Part shown: one piece after another, positions 26,063-36,172 of the stretch
Layout of the letters: each line of letters begins with the position of its first letter
Numbering within the stretch: position 1 is the first letter of the stretch
Source of the DNA: Aurantimonas aggregata
Lineage (GTDB): Bacteria; Pseudomonadota; Alphaproteobacteria; Rhizobiales; Rhizobiaceae
Direction of reading: 5' to 3'
DNA length: 64,000 nucleotides
Assembly (NCBI RefSeq): GCF_010500835.1
Contig: NZ_JAAAMJ010000013.1
Location: 1 to 64,000, forward strand
Notes under the pieces: generated by a model
What the model saw: the letters and a program-made list of their open reading frames with translations, nothing else
The model's database searches: none
What the model was told of the DNA's origin: nothing
Program-made: the position numbers and the translations under genes

Positions 26063-26785
26063 ATGATGACGTCCGAGATCCGCTACCGGCGCGTGCTTCT
26101 GAAGGTGTCCGGCGAGGCGCTGATGGGAAGCCAGGGGTTCGGCATCGACGTCGCCGTCGCCGACCGCATCGCTTCCGACATCGCCGAAGCCCGCCGCCTG
26201 GGCGTCGAGATCTCCGTGGTCATCGGCGGTGGCAACATCTTCCGCGGCGTTGCCGTCGCGTCGAAGGGCGGCGACCGGGTGACCGGCGACCACATGGGCA
26301 TGCTCGGGACCGTCATCAACGCGCTGGCCCTGCGCACGTCGCTGACCAAGTTCGGGATCGACACGATCGTCCTGTCGGCGATCGCGATGCCGGAAATCTG
26401 CGAGAGTTTTTCCCAGCGCACCGCGCTTGCGCATCAGGCGGCGGGCCGCGTGGTAATCTTCGCCGGCGGTACCGGCAATCCGTTCTTCACCACCGACTCC
26501 GCCGGGGCGCTGCGTGCTGCGGAGATGGGTGCGGCCGCCCTGTTCAAGGGCACGCAGGTCGACGGCATCTACTCCGAGGACCCCAAGCGCAACCCTGACG
26601 CCACCCGTTTCGAGCGGCTGACCCATGACGAGGTGCTCGGTCGGGGATTGGCCGTCATGGATATTGCCGCCGTGGCCCTGGCGCGCGAAAACCATATCCC
26701 CATCGTGGTGTTCTCCATCCACGAGAAGGGGGAATTTGCCAAGATACTGTCTGGCGCGGGCCGGGCGACGATCGTCTCCGACTGA
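26063..26785 (+). CDS. pyrH: Uridylate kinase (UMP kinase)
   Basis: PyrH converts UMP to UDP and is the amino-acid-kinase-fold type of bacteria, a hexamer regulated by GTP and UTP. Key motifs are [10 protein letters not shown] at the start, [12 protein letters not shown], the [11 protein letters not shown] loop and the [20 protein letters not shown] region (20 residues). Two adjacent ATGs (26063, 26066) follow AAGGTGA. The length of 240 residues is standard. It opens the pyrH-frr-uppS-cdsA run. Confidence 0.97.
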   Translation: MMTSEIRYRRVLLKVSGEALMGSQGFGIDVAVADRIASDIAEARRLGVEISVVIGGGNIFRGVAVASKGGDRVTGDHMGMLGTVINALALRTSLTKFGIDTIVLSAIAMPEICESFSQRTALAHQAAGRVVIFAGGTGNPFFTTDSAGALRAAEMGAAALFKGTQVDGIYSEDPKRNPDATRFERLTHDEVLGRGLAVMDIAAVALARENHIPIVVFSIHEKGEFAKILSGAGRATIVSD

Positions 26786-26819
26786 CTATCCTGCGTCCGT
26801 ATTGCCGAAAGAGGAACCG

Positions 26820-27377
26820 ATGGCCGAACTCGACCTGAACGAACTGAAGCGCCGCATGGACGGCGCCATCTCCAGCCTCAAGAGCGATCTCGGGGGCTTG
26901 CGGACCGGCCGTGCGTCGCCCAGCCTGCTGGACCCGATCACCGTCGAGGCCTACGGTAACCAGATGCCGCTCAACCAGGTCGCCAACGTCACGGCGCCGG
27001 AGGCGCGGATGGTGGCCGTTACCGTGTGGGACAAGCAGATGGTCGGCAAGGTGGAGCGGGCGATCCGCGAGAGCAGTCTCGGTCTCAACCCGATCACCGA
27101 TGGGCAGACGCTGCGAATTCCGCTGCCGGAACTCAACGAGCAGCGGCGCAAGGAACTGGTCAAGGTGGCGCAGCAATACGGCGAAGGCGCCAAGATCGCC
27201 GCGCGCCACGTGCGCCGGGACGGGATGGAAACGCTGAAGAAGCTTGAGAAGGACGGCGAGATCGGCCAGGACGACAGCCGCCAGACCTCCGATCGCGTAC
27301 AGAAGATGACCGACGACACCATCGCCGAGATCGAGAAGATGCTCTCGGTCAAGGAAGCCGAAATCATGCAGGTCTAG
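26820..27377 (+). CDS. frr: Ribosome recycling factor
   Basis: RRF works with EF-G to split post-termination ribosomes. The 185-residue protein has the three-helix-bundle domain I and beta-rich domain II; signatures include [34 protein letters not shown] and the C-terminal [24 protein letters not shown] lies 6 bases before the ATG. It is 34 bases downstream of pyrH. Confidence 0.98.
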   Translation: MAELDLNELKRRMDGAISSLKSDLGGLRTGRASPSLLDPITVEAYGNQMPLNQVANVTAPEARMVAVTVWDKQMVGKVERAIRESSLGLNPITDGQTLRIPLPELNEQRRKELVKVAQQYGEGAKIAARHVRRDGMETLKKLEKDGEIGQDDSRQTSDRVQKMTDDTIAEIEKMLSVKEAEIMQV

Positions 27378-27435
27378 GATCGCGGCGGAGCCAGACCCGC
27401 AGGCGACGGCAAAATATCGGAGAAGGTGGATCACG

Positions 27436-28152
27436 GTGCGGCATCCCCAACACGTCGCCATCATCATGGACGGCAACGGCCGCTGGGCTCATGCGCGGGG
27501 CTTGCCCCGCAGCGTCGGCCACCGGCGCGGCGTCGAGGCCGTGCGCCAGGCGGTTCGAACCGCCGGCGAACTGGGCATCGACTACCTGACGCTGTTCGCG
27601 TTCTCCTCGGAGAATTGGCGGCGGCCGCCGGAGGAGGTCGAGGAACTGATGGGCTTGCTCAAGCACTTCATCCGGCGCGACCTCGCCGACCTTCACAAGG
27701 AAGGCGTGCGGGTCCGGGTCATCGGGGCGCGGGACAACCTGACCCCCGACATCCGTTCGCTGCTCGAGGAGGCGGAAAACCTTACCCGGGACAATGAACG
27801 CCAGACGCTGGTCGTCGCCTTCAATTACGGCGGCCGCGACGAGGTGGCGCGCGCCGTTCGCCGGGTCGCCGCAAAATTCGCCGCCGGCGAGGTTCCGCTG
27901 GAGGCTCTGACGGCGGACTATCTCGATAGCCATCTCGACACGGCGGGCATCCCCGATCCCGATCTCATCATCCGCACCAGCGGCGAGTTGCGCCTGTCGA
28001 ATTTCCTCCTGTGGCAGGCGGCATACTCGGAATTCGTCTTCCTGCCGTGCCTTTGGCCGGATTTCGACCGCAAGGCCTTCGAGGAAGCCATCGCGCAATA
28101 TGCCAGCCGCGAGCGCCGCTATGGCGGACTGTCGCGCGAAATAGCATCCTGA
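27436..28152 (+). CDS. uppS: Isoprenyl transferase (undecaprenyl diphosphate synthase)
   Basis: Cis-prenyltransferase that makes the C55 carrier lipid for peptidoglycan and O-polysaccharide from farnesyl-PP and isopentenyl-PP. The catalytic loop [10 protein letters not shown] (Asp12 binds Mg2+ and diphosphate) and the downstream [19 protein letters not shown] block are intact. It starts with GTG at 27436; AGAAGG lies 9 bases upstream. Its length of 238 residues is normal. Four bases separate it from cdsA. Confidence 0.96.
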   Translation: MRHPQHVAIIMDGNGRWAHARGLPRSVGHRRGVEAVRQAVRTAGELGIDYLTLFAFSSENWRRPPEEVEELMGLLKHFIRRDLADLHKEGVRVRVIGARDNLTPDIRSLLEEAENLTRDNERQTLVVAFNYGGRDEVARAVRRVAAKFAAGEVPLEALTADYLDSHLDTAGIPDPDLIIRTSGELRLSNFLLWQAAYSEFVFLPCLWPDFDRKAFEEAIAQYASRERRYGGLSREIAS

Positions 28153-28156
28153 GCCG

Positions 28157-29008
28157 ATGGGTCTTGGTCTCCGACGACTCCTCGCAGCGCCGACTTGGAC
28201 CGATCTCCGCTCGCGGCTGATATCGGCCGTCGTTCTCGGTCTTCTGGTCCTGGCGTTGACCATGATCGGTGGCTGGCCGTTCCGCGTGCTCTGCGTGGCG
28301 ACAGGCGTCATCGTCTTCGAGGAATGGTCGCGGATGACGCGTGCCAAACTTGCTGGCCCGATCTTCCGGTTTGCCCGGCGCGCGCTGTATCTCTCGCTGA
28401 TCGCCTTCCTTTTCGGCTTCTACCTCGCGGCGGTCGCGATCGTCTTCGGCGGCGCCGCGTTCATCGCCTTCGTCGACCGGGGCGAGCGCAAGGCCGACTG
28501 GGTGCTGGGCGGCCTGTTCTATGCCGCGGTCGCCTCGCTGACGCCCGGCATGCTGCGCGGGGATGACGCCGCCGGCCTTACCGCGCTGGGGCTGATCATC
28601 GCGGTCGTCTGGCCGACCGACATCTTCGCCTATTTCACCGGCCGCAGCATCGGCGGCCCCAAGCTGATGCCGCGGGTCTCGCCGAAGAAGACCATTTCGG
28701 GCGCCTTGGGCGGCCTCGTCGCCGGCGTCGTCTTCGGCGTCCTGTTCGCCGAATGGGTGGCAGGATCGGCGGGACTGTTCATCGTCGTCCTCGCGGCGCT
28801 GCTGTCGATCTTCGGGCAAGCCGGCGACCTCTACGAATCCTGGATCAAGCGCCGTTTCGGCGTGAAGGATTCGGGTCGGCTGATCCCGGGGCATGGCGGC
28901 CTGATGGACCGTATCGACGGGCTGATCATCGCCACCGCCATCGCCTGGCTCGTCGGGCTCCTCCTCGCCGGCTTCGATCATCCCGCCCGCGGGATCTTTC
29001 CGCTCTGA
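28157..29008 (+). CDS. cdsA: Phosphatidate cytidylyltransferase
   Basis: Inner-membrane enzyme making CDP-diacylglycerol from phosphatidate and CTP, the branch point for phospholipid synthesis. The 283-residue protein has about seven membrane segments. The family signature near the C-terminus is intact (SWIKRRFGVKDSGRLIPGHG, then GLMDRIDGL). It needs CTP, whose synthase (pyrG) lies about 22 kb downstream. In many alphaproteobacteria dxr comes next; here rseP does. Confidence 0.96.
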   Translation: MGLGLRRLLAAPTWTDLRSRLISAVVLGLLVLALTMIGGWPFRVLCVATGVIVFEEWSRMTRAKLAGPIFRFARRALYLSLIAFLFGFYLAAVAIVFGGAAFIAFVDRGERKADWVLGGLFYAAVASLTPGMLRGDDAAGLTALGLIIAVVWPTDIFAYFTGRSIGGPKLMPRVSPKKTISGALGGLVAGVVFGVLFAEWVAGSAGLFIVVLAALLSIFGQAGDLYESWIKRRFGVKDSGRLIPGHGGLMDRIDGLIIATAIAWLVGLLLAGFDHPARGIFPL

Positions 29009-29117
29009 CGGCACGAGCCTGCCCGCGGCCTCGCGCCATCATTGCGACGCGATCGTGAAATGCTATGACAGCGTCGAAGCGAGGCTGGTGCCTGGTGCCG
29101 ACGCAACCAATCAGTAG

Positions 29118-30266
29118 GTGACGATAATGGATTTCGGTGTTGGCCTTGCCAGTCTCTGGAGCGGGGGCCTCATCTATATAATCCCGTTTCTGTTCGTCCT
29201 GACCACCATCGTGTTCTTCCACGAGCTCGGCCATTATCTCGTCGCCCGCTGGTCGGGCATCAAGGCGCTGGTGTTCTCGGTCGGCTTCGGCCCGGAGATC
29301 TTCGGTTTCAACGACCGCCGTGGCACGCGCTGGCGCCTCGCCGCCGTGCCGCTGGGTGGCTACGTCAAGTTCCTCGGTGACGAGAACGCCGCTTCCGTGC
29401 CCGACCATGCCGCAATGGCGCGCATGGCTCCCGCCGATCGCGCGGGTGCGTTCCCGAGCGCCAGTGTCGGCCGGCGCGCCGCCACCGTCGCGGCCGGCCC
29501 GATCGCGAACTTCATCCTGGCGATCGTGATCTTCGCCGGCGTCGCCTTCGTCGACGGCCGCGTCGTCGGCGATCCGGTCGTTTCGGACGTGCGGCCCGAC
29601 TCGCCGGCTGCCGTTGCTGGCTTCCAGCCGGGCGACCGGGTGGTGTCGGCCGACGGACGGCCAATTGCCTATTTCTCCGATCTGCAGCGCTACGTTTCGG
29701 CGCGGCCCGATACGCCGATCGCGATGGTCGTCGAGCGCGCCGGTCAGCCGGTGGAGCTTACCGTGACGCCGCGCGTCGAGACCCAGACGGATCGCTTCGG
29801 CAACAGTTTCGAGACACCGGTCATTGGCCTCGTCGCCACCAATGACGGCTCGTCGTTCCGCGTCGAGGAAATGTCGGCGCTCGAATCGCTGGGCTATGGC
29901 GTGACCCAGACATGGTTCGTCACCGAGCGGACCGTCGATTTCCTCGGCCAGATCATCACCGGGAAGCAGAGCGCCGATCAGATCGGCGGGCCGATTCGCA
30001 TCGCGCAGGTTTCGGGACAGGTGTCGACCATCGGTTTCAGCGCCCTTCTGAACCTCGCGGCGCTCCTGTCGGTATCGATCGGGCTGTTGAATCTATTGCC
30101 GATTCCGATGCTGGATGGTGGCCACCTGATGTTCTACGCCTTCGAGGCGGTGAGGGGCCGTCCGCTCAGCGAGCGCATCCAGGAGATCGGTTTTCGAATT
30201 GGTCTCGCCCTCGTGATGCTGCTTATGGTATTCGCCTTTTGGAACGATATTTCGGGCCTCGTCTGA
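29118..30266 (+). CDS. rseP: RIP metalloprotease RseP (site-2 protease)
   Basis: Intramembrane zinc protease that releases membrane-tethered anti-sigma factors or clears signal peptides. The zinc motif is HELGH at residues 35-39 in the first membrane segment, a single PDZ domain spans about 130-215, and the third zinc ligand lies in LLNLLPIPMLDGGH near the C-terminus. The product is 382 residues with four membrane helices. E. coli RseP has two PDZ domains; one is usual in alphaproteobacteria. GTAGGTGA precedes the start. Confidence 0.96.
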   Translation: MTIMDFGVGLASLWSGGLIYIIPFLFVLTTIVFFHELGHYLVARWSGIKALVFSVGFGPEIFGFNDRRGTRWRLAAVPLGGYVKFLGDENAASVPDHAAMARMAPADRAGAFPSASVGRRAATVAAGPIANFILAIVIFAGVAFVDGRVVGDPVVSDVRPDSPAAVAGFQPGDRVVSADGRPIAYFSDLQRYVSARPDTPIAMVVERAGQPVELTVTPRVETQTDRFGNSFETPVIGLVATNDGSSFRVEEMSALESLGYGVTQTWFVTERTVDFLGQIITGKQSADQIGGPIRIAQVSGQVSTIGFSALLNLAALLSVSIGLLNLLPIPMLDGGHLMFYAFEAVRGRPLSERIQEIGFRIGLALVMLLMVFAFWNDISGLV

Positions 30267-30386
30267 ACGAGGGCTGGCCGGGTCGGGGGACTTGGGGGAC
30301 TTTGCAGAAATTTAACCATGGCGACGAAGGCCGTGGCTACGTTGCAACGACTTTTCCAATTCCTCAATGGACTCGGTCCAGTTTGC

Positions 30387-30414
30387 TTGAACGGACCCGG
30401 AAAGCCGGTAAAAG
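30387..30414 (+). promoter_or_regulatory. bamA: Candidate bamA promoter
   Basis: TTGAAC (30387-30392), a 16-base spacer and TAAAAG (30409-30414) lie in the 208-base gap before bamA. The match is moderate. An internal promoter here would let bamA-lpx expression be set apart from the upstream genes. Confidence 0.35.
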
Positions 30415-30474
30415 ACATCGACGAGTACGCTGCCTAGAAGGTCGCGGCTTGGAAATAAAAAGGTGGTTGAGCCT

Positions 30475-32931
30475 ATGATGGCTAGAACGAAAATTCTGCG
30501 CGCTGCTTCGGCGATCGCGCTTTCTTCGACCGTTCTCGCTGCGACGACTCTCGGTGCTCAGCTTTCCGCAGTCAGTGTTGCGCAGGCCGCCGTAGTCAAT
30601 CGGGTCGAGGTCCGCGGCAATCAGCGCGTCGAGGCCGAAACCATTCGCGGCTTCATGCAGATCACGCCCGGGCAGAACGTCAGCGAGGCCGACCAGGACG
30701 CCGCGGTCCGCCGCCTGTTCTCCACCGGTCTCTTCTCCGACGTGCGGATCAGCCAGTCCGGCGGCACGCTGGTCGTGCAGGTCGACGAGAACCAGATCGT
30801 CAACCAGGTGCTCTTCCAGGGCAATTCCAAGATCAAGGATGAGCAGCTCAACGCGTCCGTCCAGACCTCGCCGCGCGGCGCCTACTCGTCGGCGACTACC
30901 GAGGCCGACGTTCAGGCCATCCGCGACGCTTACACGGCCATTGGCCGCAGCGACGCCGTGGTCAGCGTCAATACCCAGACGGTCGGCGAGAACCGCGTCA
31001 ACGTCATCTTCAACATCCAGGAAGGCGATCGCACCAAGATCGCCTCGATCAGCTTCGTCGGCAACAGCGCCTTCAGCGACTCGCGCCTGAAGCAGGTGAT
31101 CGCGCTGCGCGAATCCGGCATCCTCAGCTTCATCCAGCGCAACGACATCTATGCCGAGGACCGGCTGCGGACCGATGAGGAGTCGCTCCGGCGCTTCTAT
31201 TACAATCGCGGTTTCGCCGATTTCCGCATCGTCTCGTCCGTCGCCGAGCTCGATCCGACGCAGAACGCCTATTTCCTCACCGTGACGGTGGACGAGGGCG
31301 AGCGCTACACGTTCGGCCGGGTCGCCATCGACAGCAGCGTCCCGGGAATCGACACCGACTCGCTCTACAGCGAGCTGGAGACGCAGCCGGGCGAGGTCTA
31401 CAGCGCGAAGGAAGTCGAGGACACGCTGGTCAACCTGACCAACCGCGTCGCCAATGCCGGCTTTGCCTTCGCCCAGGTCACCCCGCGGGGCGACCGCGAC
31501 TTCACCAACCGCACGATCGCGATCGACTACGTCATCGACCAGGGGCCCCGCGCCTATGTCGAGCGCATCGAGATCCGCGGCAACACCAAGACCCGCGACT
31601 ACGTCATCCGCCGCGAATTCGACGTCTCGGAAGGCGATGCCTTCAACCAGGTGCTGGTGCAGCGCGCCAAGCAGCGCCTCGAGGATCTGCAGTTCTTCGA
31701 GACCGTCTCGATTTCGACGGCGCCGGGCGCCGAGCCCGATCGCGTCATCGTCATCGTCGACGTGGTGGAGAAGGCGACCGGTGAATTGTCGGTCGGCGGC
31801 GGCTACACGACCGGCGGCGAGAGCGAAGGCCCGGTGGCCGAGATCGGCGTGACCGAGCGCAACTTCCTCGGACGCGGCCAGTTCATCAAGGTTTCGGCCG
31901 GTTTCGGCCAGGACACGCGCAACTACACGCTGTCCTTCACCGAGCCGTATTTCCTCGGCCGCCGCCTGGCAGCCGGTTTCGACGTCTATCACGCCACGAA
32001 CTCGTCGGGTGACTACGACACCGAGCGCACCGGCGGCGACGTTCGGATCGCGGCGCCGATCACCGAGCACCTGACGGCGCAGGTCGCTTACAACTTCAAG
32101 CAGGAGAAGTTCGGCGACGACAACGGCTTCCTGATCACCGACCAGAACGGTATTACCCCGGGGAACGACGGCTACATCGATACGTCGAGCACCTGCGGTG
32201 CTCCGAACCCCATCGGCAACCAGTTCGATCAGAACGGTAATCCTGCCAACGCGCCGCTCTACACGAGGTCGCCGATCATCAACGAGGCGATCTGCGACAG
32301 CCCGTATATTACGTCGTCGGTGTCCTACTCGCTGACCTACAGCACGCTGGACAATTCCCGTGATCCCCGCGACGGCTTCTTCCTTCAGGCCGGGCAGGAA
32401 TTCGCCGGTCTCGGCGGCGATGCCAACTTCATCAAGACGACGGGCAAGGGCACTTACTTCCACCTCCTGAACGAGGAATACGACGTCATCGGCTCGGTGA
32501 CCGGCGGCGCCGGCAACGTCTCGACGCTGGGCGGCGACGGGCTCCGGGTGTTCGACAACTTCTTCAAGGGTCAGGACATCGTCCGAGGCTTCGAATATAA
32601 GGGCATCGGCCCGCGCCAGAATGGCGTGGCGATCGGCGGCACGAACTTCGCCAACGCCTCGGCGGAAGCAACTTTCCCGCTGCCGGCGATCTCCCGCGAC
32701 CTCGGCTTCCGTGGCGCGATCTTCGCCGATGCCGGCTCGCTCTGGGGTTCGGAGTTCGAGGGCGACCCTGGCGTCGAAGGCACCGATGCGGAACTGCGTG
32801 CCTCGGCTGGCGTCGGCCTGATCTGGGCCTCGCCCTTCGGTCCGCTGCGGGTGAACTACGCTCACCCGTTCATGAAGGAAGATTTCGACGAGACCCAGGA
32901 GTTCTCGTTCGGCTTCTCCTCGCGCTTCTGA
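30475..32931 (+). CDS. bamA: Outer membrane protein assembly factor BamA
   Basis: BamA folds and inserts beta-barrel proteins into the outer membrane. A signal peptide ends near AQA (about residue 38). Five POTRA domains follow (first [20 protein letters not shown]; the last begins [20 protein letters not shown]), and the C-terminal half is a 16-strand barrel with the lid-lock motif [12 protein letters not shown] and a terminal Phe (FSFGFSSRF). The tandem ATG at 30475/30478 is chosen over a GTG at 30463, since AAGGTGG lies about 10 bases upstream. The product is 818 residues. Confidence 0.97.
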   Translation: MMARTKILRAASAIALSSTVLAATTLGAQLSAVSVAQAAVVNRVEVRGNQRVEAETIRGFMQITPGQNVSEADQDAAVRRLFSTGLFSDVRISQSGGTLVVQVDENQIVNQVLFQGNSKIKDEQLNASVQTSPRGAYSSATTEADVQAIRDAYTAIGRSDAVVSVNTQTVGENRVNVIFNIQEGDRTKIASISFVGNSAFSDSRLKQVIALRESGILSFIQRNDIYAEDRLRTDEESLRRFYYNRGFADFRIVSSVAELDPTQNAYFLTVTVDEGERYTFGRVAIDSSVPGIDTDSLYSELETQPGEVYSAKEVEDTLVNLTNRVANAGFAFAQVTPRGDRDFTNRTIAIDYVIDQGPRAYVERIEIRGNTKTRDYVIRREFDVSEGDAFNQVLVQRAKQRLEDLQFFETVSISTAPGAEPDRVIVIVDVVEKATGELSVGGGYTTGGESEGPVAEIGVTERNFLGRGQFIKVSAGFGQDTRNYTLSFTEPYFLGRRLAAGFDVYHATNSSGDYDTERTGGDVRIAAPITEHLTAQVAYNFKQEKFGDDNGFLITDQNGITPGNDGYIDTSSTCGAPNPIGNQFDQNGNPANAPLYTRSPIINEAICDSPYITSSVSYSLTYSTLDNSRDPRDGFFLQAGQEFAGLGGDANFIKTTGKGTYFHLLNEEYDVIGSVTGGAGNVSTLGGDGLRVFDNFFKGQDIVRGFEYKGIGPRQNGVAIGGTNFANASAEATFPLPAISRDLGFRGAIFADAGSLWGSEFEGDPGVEGTDAELRASAGVGLIWASPFGPLRVNYAHPFMKEDFDETQEFSFGFSSRF

Positions 32932-32940
32932 TGCGGAAGG

Positions 32941-32964
32941 GGTGGGGGCCTTCGTGCCCCCGCC
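32941..32964 (+). promoter_or_regulatory. Hairpin just upstream of the lpxD start
   Basis: GGTGGGGGC (32941-32949) pairs with GCCCCCGCC (32956-32964), 9 bp including one G-U, and ends 7 bases before the lpxD ATG. It lies 9 bases after the bamA stop. It could limit readthrough or ribosome access; there is no T tract. Confidence 0.35.
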
Positions 32965-32971
32965 GTCACTG

Positions 32972-34030
32972 ATGCAAGATCCAACATTCTTTCCTCGTGG
33001 CAACGGCCTGACGCTTCAGGCCGTTGCCGATCTCGTTGGCGGTACGCTCGGCGCGGATCGCGACGCTTCTCGCCTTGTCACCGGGATCGCCGCGCTCGGC
33101 GAAGCCGGTCCCGACGATCTCACCTTCTTCGATGCTCCCCGTTATGCCGCCGACCTCGCCGAGACGCGGGCCGGCTGCGTCGTGGTCGCGCAAAAGCACG
33201 TCAGCCTGGTGCCGGCGGGCATCCCCAGCGTTATCGCCAAGAATGCCGCGACTGCCTTCGCTACGGCGGGGCGGGCTCTCTTCCCGATGGCTGCGGCGCC
33301 GACGTCGCCGAGCGGCATCGATGGTATTTCGGCACGCGCCGAAATTCACCCCTCCGCCGAAATCGAAGACGGCGCCACGATCGAGGCCTTCGCCGTCGTC
33401 GGGCCGCGGGTGCGGATCGGTCGCGGCACGCTGGTCGCGGCGGGCGCCGTCGTCGGCGCGGATTGCCGGATCGGGCGCGACTGCCGGATCGGCGCCGGCG
33501 TAACGGCGACCAATGCGCTGCTCGGCAACCGGGTGATCCTGCATCCGGGCGTGCGCATCGGCCAAGACGGTTTCGGCTATACCGCCGGCGCAACGGGTCT
33601 TTCGAAAAGCGTCCAGATCGGCCGGGTGATCATTCAGGACGACGTCGAGATCGGTGCCAACTCGACCATCGATCGCGGCGCGATCCGCGACACCGTCATC
33701 GGCGAGGGAACCAAGATCGACAACCAGGTGCAGATAGGCCACAACGTGCGGATCGGGCGGCATTGCGCCATCGTCGCGCAGGTCGGCATATCCGGCAGCA
33801 CGACGGTCGGCGATCGGGTGATGATCGGCGGGCAGACCGGCGTGACGGGCCATGTGACGATCGGCGACGGCGCGCAGATCGCTGCGGTATCGAGCGTCAA
33901 CGGCGATGTGCCGCCGGGCGCTCGCTGGGGTGGAACACCGGCGCGGCCGGTACGGGAATGGTTTCGCGAAGTGACGTATCTACACGAGCAGGCCCTCAAG
34001 GGGCGGTCGCAGAGGTCTGGCGATGAATGA
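32972..34030 (+). CDS. lpxD: UDP-3-O-(3-hydroxyacyl)glucosamine N-acyltransferase LpxD
   Basis: Third enzyme of lipid A synthesis; it adds a second hydroxyacyl chain (N-linked) from acyl-ACP. The N-terminal uridine-binding domain (about 1-105) is followed by a left-handed beta helix of hexapeptide repeats (about 110-320). The catalytic histidine block [13 protein letters not shown] is intact, as is [20 protein letters not shown]. The ATG at 32972 gives 352 residues; a GTG at 32942 is in frame but too close to its ribosome site. It overlaps fabZ by 8 bases. Confidence 0.95.
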   Translation: MQDPTFFPRGNGLTLQAVADLVGGTLGADRDASRLVTGIAALGEAGPDDLTFFDAPRYAADLAETRAGCVVVAQKHVSLVPAGIPSVIAKNAATAFATAGRALFPMAAAPTSPSGIDGISARAEIHPSAEIEDGATIEAFAVVGPRVRIGRGTLVAAGAVVGADCRIGRDCRIGAGVTATNALLGNRVILHPGVRIGQDGFGYTAGATGLSKSVQIGRVIIQDDVEIGANSTIDRGAIRDTVIGEGTKIDNQVQIGHNVRIGRHCAIVAQVGISGSTTVGDRVMIGGQTGVTGHVTIGDGAQIAAVSSVNGDVPPGARWGGTPARPVREWFREVTYLHEQALKGRSQRSGDE

Positions 34031-34490
34031 GGCGGTGAGCGTGCTCGAGAGCATCGACATCATGGCGATCCTCGAGCTTCTTCCCCACCGTTATCCGTTC
34101 CTGATGGTCGACCGCATCATCGCCATCGACGGCGACCGGAGCGCGGTGGGCATCAAGAACGTTACCGCGAACGAGCCGCATTTCCTCGGCCATTTTCCGG
34201 GCTCGCCGGTGATGCCGGGCGTGCTGATCATCGAGGGCATGGCCCAGACAGCGGGCGCCATCTGCACCCGGGCGACCGGCAAGGGCGTGCCGCAACTGGT
34301 CTATTTCATGACCATCGACAACGCCAAATTCCGCAAGCCCGTGGTTCCCGGCGACAGGCTGGAATACCACGTCGCCCAAACCAAGAAGCGCGGCAACATC
34401 TGGAAGTTCGACTGCGTCGCCAAGGTCGACGACGTTAAGGTCGCCGAAGCCAGCGTGAGCGCGATGCTCGTTGCGCGTGATCAGTCCTGA
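34023..34490 (+). CDS. fabZ: 3-hydroxyacyl-[acyl-carrier-protein] dehydratase FabZ
   Basis: Hot-dog-fold dehydratase of fatty acid elongation. Its place between lpxD and lpxA reflects competition for hydroxyacyl-ACP. Catalytic His57 sits in [12 protein letters not shown] and Glu71 in IIEGMAQ. The length of 155 residues is standard. The ATG at 34023 lies inside the end of lpxD, so translation is coupled. Confidence 0.97.
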   Translation: MNEAVSVLESIDIMAILELLPHRYPFLMVDRIIAIDGDRSAVGIKNVTANEPHFLGHFPGSPVMPGVLIIEGMAQTAGAICTRATGKGVPQLVYFMTIDNAKFRKPVVPGDRLEYHVAQTKKRGNIWKFDCVAKVDDVKVAEASVSAMLVARDQS

Positions 34491-34493
34491 TCG

Positions 34494-35300
34494 ATGAGTG
34501 AATCCGTGATCCATCCGACCGCCATCGTCGAGGACGGGGCCGTCATCGGCGCGGGCTGCGAGATCGGTCCGTTCTGTCATATCGGCCCGCAGGTCCGGCT
34601 CGGCGCCGGCAGCCGGCTTCGCTCGCACGTTGTTCTCTGGGGCAACACCGTGATCGGCGAGGGCGCCCAGATCTGGCCCTTCGCCTCACTGGGTCATGCG
34701 CCGCAGCATCTGAAGTACCGCGGCGAGGACACGCGGCTGGTGATCGGGCGCAATTGCCTCGTCCGCGAACACGTGACGATGAACGCCGGAACCGTGCAGG
34801 GGCGTTCGGAGACGACCGTCGGCGACGACTGTGCCTTCTTCACCGGTGCCCATGTCGCGCATGATTGCGTGCTCGGCCAGAACGTCACGCTGATCAACAA
34901 CGTCATGCTGGCCGGCCACTGCACGATCGGCGAGTACGCTACGATCGCCGGCGGCTCGGGCATCCACCAGTTCACCCGCATCGGCCATCACGCCTATGTC
35001 GGCGGCCTTGCGGCTGTCGAGGGTGATGTCATCCCGTTCGGCATGGTGCTGGGCAACCGCGCCTATCTGTCGGGCCTCAACGTCATCGGCATGAAGCGCG
35101 CGGGCTTTAACCGGGACGCCGTCCGCAACGTCCGGCGGGCCTATCGGATGCTGTTCTCCTTCGACCTGACGTTCAAGGAAAACATGGACGAGGTTCAGGC
35201 CGAGTTCCCGGAGGACCCGCTGGTCCAGGACCTGATGGGCTTCATCCGTTCCGGCGGCGATCGCTCGCTGGTCACGCCCCGGCAGTCGCTGCCGGGGTGA
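34494..35300 (+). CDS. lpxA: Acyl-ACP--UDP-N-acetylglucosamine O-acyltransferase LpxA
   Basis: First enzyme of lipid A synthesis. The 268-residue protein is a left-handed beta helix (hexapeptide repeats from residue about 5 to 190) with a helical C-terminal domain. The active-site block FFTGAHVAHDCVLG carries the catalytic histidine, and the GGSGIHQFTRIG loop involved in acyl-chain recognition is present. It starts 3 bases after the fabZ stop and overlaps lpxI by 4 bases. Confidence 0.97.
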   Translation: MSESVIHPTAIVEDGAVIGAGCEIGPFCHIGPQVRLGAGSRLRSHVVLWGNTVIGEGAQIWPFASLGHAPQHLKYRGEDTRLVIGRNCLVREHVTMNAGTVQGRSETTVGDDCAFFTGAHVAHDCVLGQNVTLINNVMLAGHCTIGEYATIAGGSGIHQFTRIGHHAYVGGLAAVEGDVIPFGMVLGNRAYLSGLNVIGMKRAGFNRDAVRNVRRAYRMLFSFDLTFKENMDEVQAEFPEDPLVQDLMGFIRSGGDRSLVTPRQSLPG

Positions 35301-36172
35301 CGGTGGAACCGGAGCGCCCGGGCGAGCGGCTCGGCATCCTCGCCGGCGGCGGTTCGCTGCCGAGGATCGTCGCCGCGGCGGCCCTTGCGGCCGGATGGAC
35401 GCCGCTCGTGGTCCGAATCGGCGACGGCGTCACGGAAGACTGGACGGGCTATGAGGGCAAGGCCTTCGCCTGGGGCCGGAGCGGCGACGCGCTCGCCTAT
35501 CTGAAGCGCCACCAGGTTCGCCGCGTGATCTTCTGCGGCACCGTCACCAAGCGCCCCGACTTCCGTGCCCTTCTGCCCAGTCTACGCACGCTGGTCCGTC
35601 TGCCGGCGGCCATTCGCATGGTCCGCGGCGGCGACGACCATCTGCTGCGCGGCGTCTCGCGCTATCTGGAGCGCGACGGCTTCACCATGCTCGCCGTCCA
35701 GGAAATCGTGCCGGAACTGCTGGCGCCGACAGGCCTGCTCTCAAGCCGGGCGCTTCGCGACGACGAAAGCCGGGCGATTGCGATCGCCGCCACGGCGGCC
35801 CGACGGTTGGGCGAGCTCGACATCGGCCAGGCCGTCGTCGCCTCGTGCGAACGGGTGATCGCCGTCGAGGGCGTCGAGGGCACGCGCGAGATGCTCGCGC
35901 GGGTCGGCGACCTTCGACGCCGCGGGCGTGTGACCCCGTCGGAGCGATGCGTGCTGGTCAAGAGCGTCAAGCCGCAGCAGGATTCGCGCTTCGACCTGCC
36001 GAGCATCGGCGAGGCGACGATCGCGGAAGCTGCCTCCGGCGGTATCACCGCCATCGGCGTCAGCGCCGGGCGCAGCCTCATCCTCGGGCTCGAGGACGTG
36101 GTGGCAGCGAGCGACAGAAGCGGCATCGCGCTGGTAGGGCTTGCCGACGAACCGGAGGAGGTCCGGCCATGA
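35297..36172 (+). CDS. lpxI: UDP-2,3-diacylglucosamine diphosphatase LpxI
   Basis: LpxI cleaves UDP-2,3-diacylglucosamine to lipid X and UMP; it is the alphaproteobacterial replacement for LpxH. The 291-residue protein has the N-terminal LGILAGGGSLPRIV and C-terminal RFDLPSIGEATIAEAASGGI (20 residues) blocks of this family. A GTG start at 35297 overlaps the lpxA stop (GTGA), and the stop overlaps lpxB (ATGA). Its position between lpxA and lpxB is diagnostic. Confidence 0.96.
   Translation: MTVEPERPGERLGILAGGGSLPRIVAAAALAAGWTPLVVRIGDGVTEDWTGYEGKAFAWGRSGDALAYLKRHQVRRVIFCGTVTKRPDFRALLPSLRTLVRLPAAIRMVRGGDDHLLRGVSRYLERDGFTMLAVQEIVPELLAPTGLLSSRALRDDESRAIAIAATAARRLGELDIGQAVVASCERVIAVEGVEGTREMLARVGDLRRRGRVTPSERCVLVKSVKPQQDSRFDLPSIGEATIAEAASGGITAIGVSAGRSLILGLEDVVAASDRSGIALVGLADEPEEVRP

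Noticed and set aside
30364-33003. 879-codon open frame on the minus strand across bamA
   Set aside because: It mirrors bamA, a certain gene, and is an artefact of high GC content with strong codon bias; no family similarity or ribosome site.
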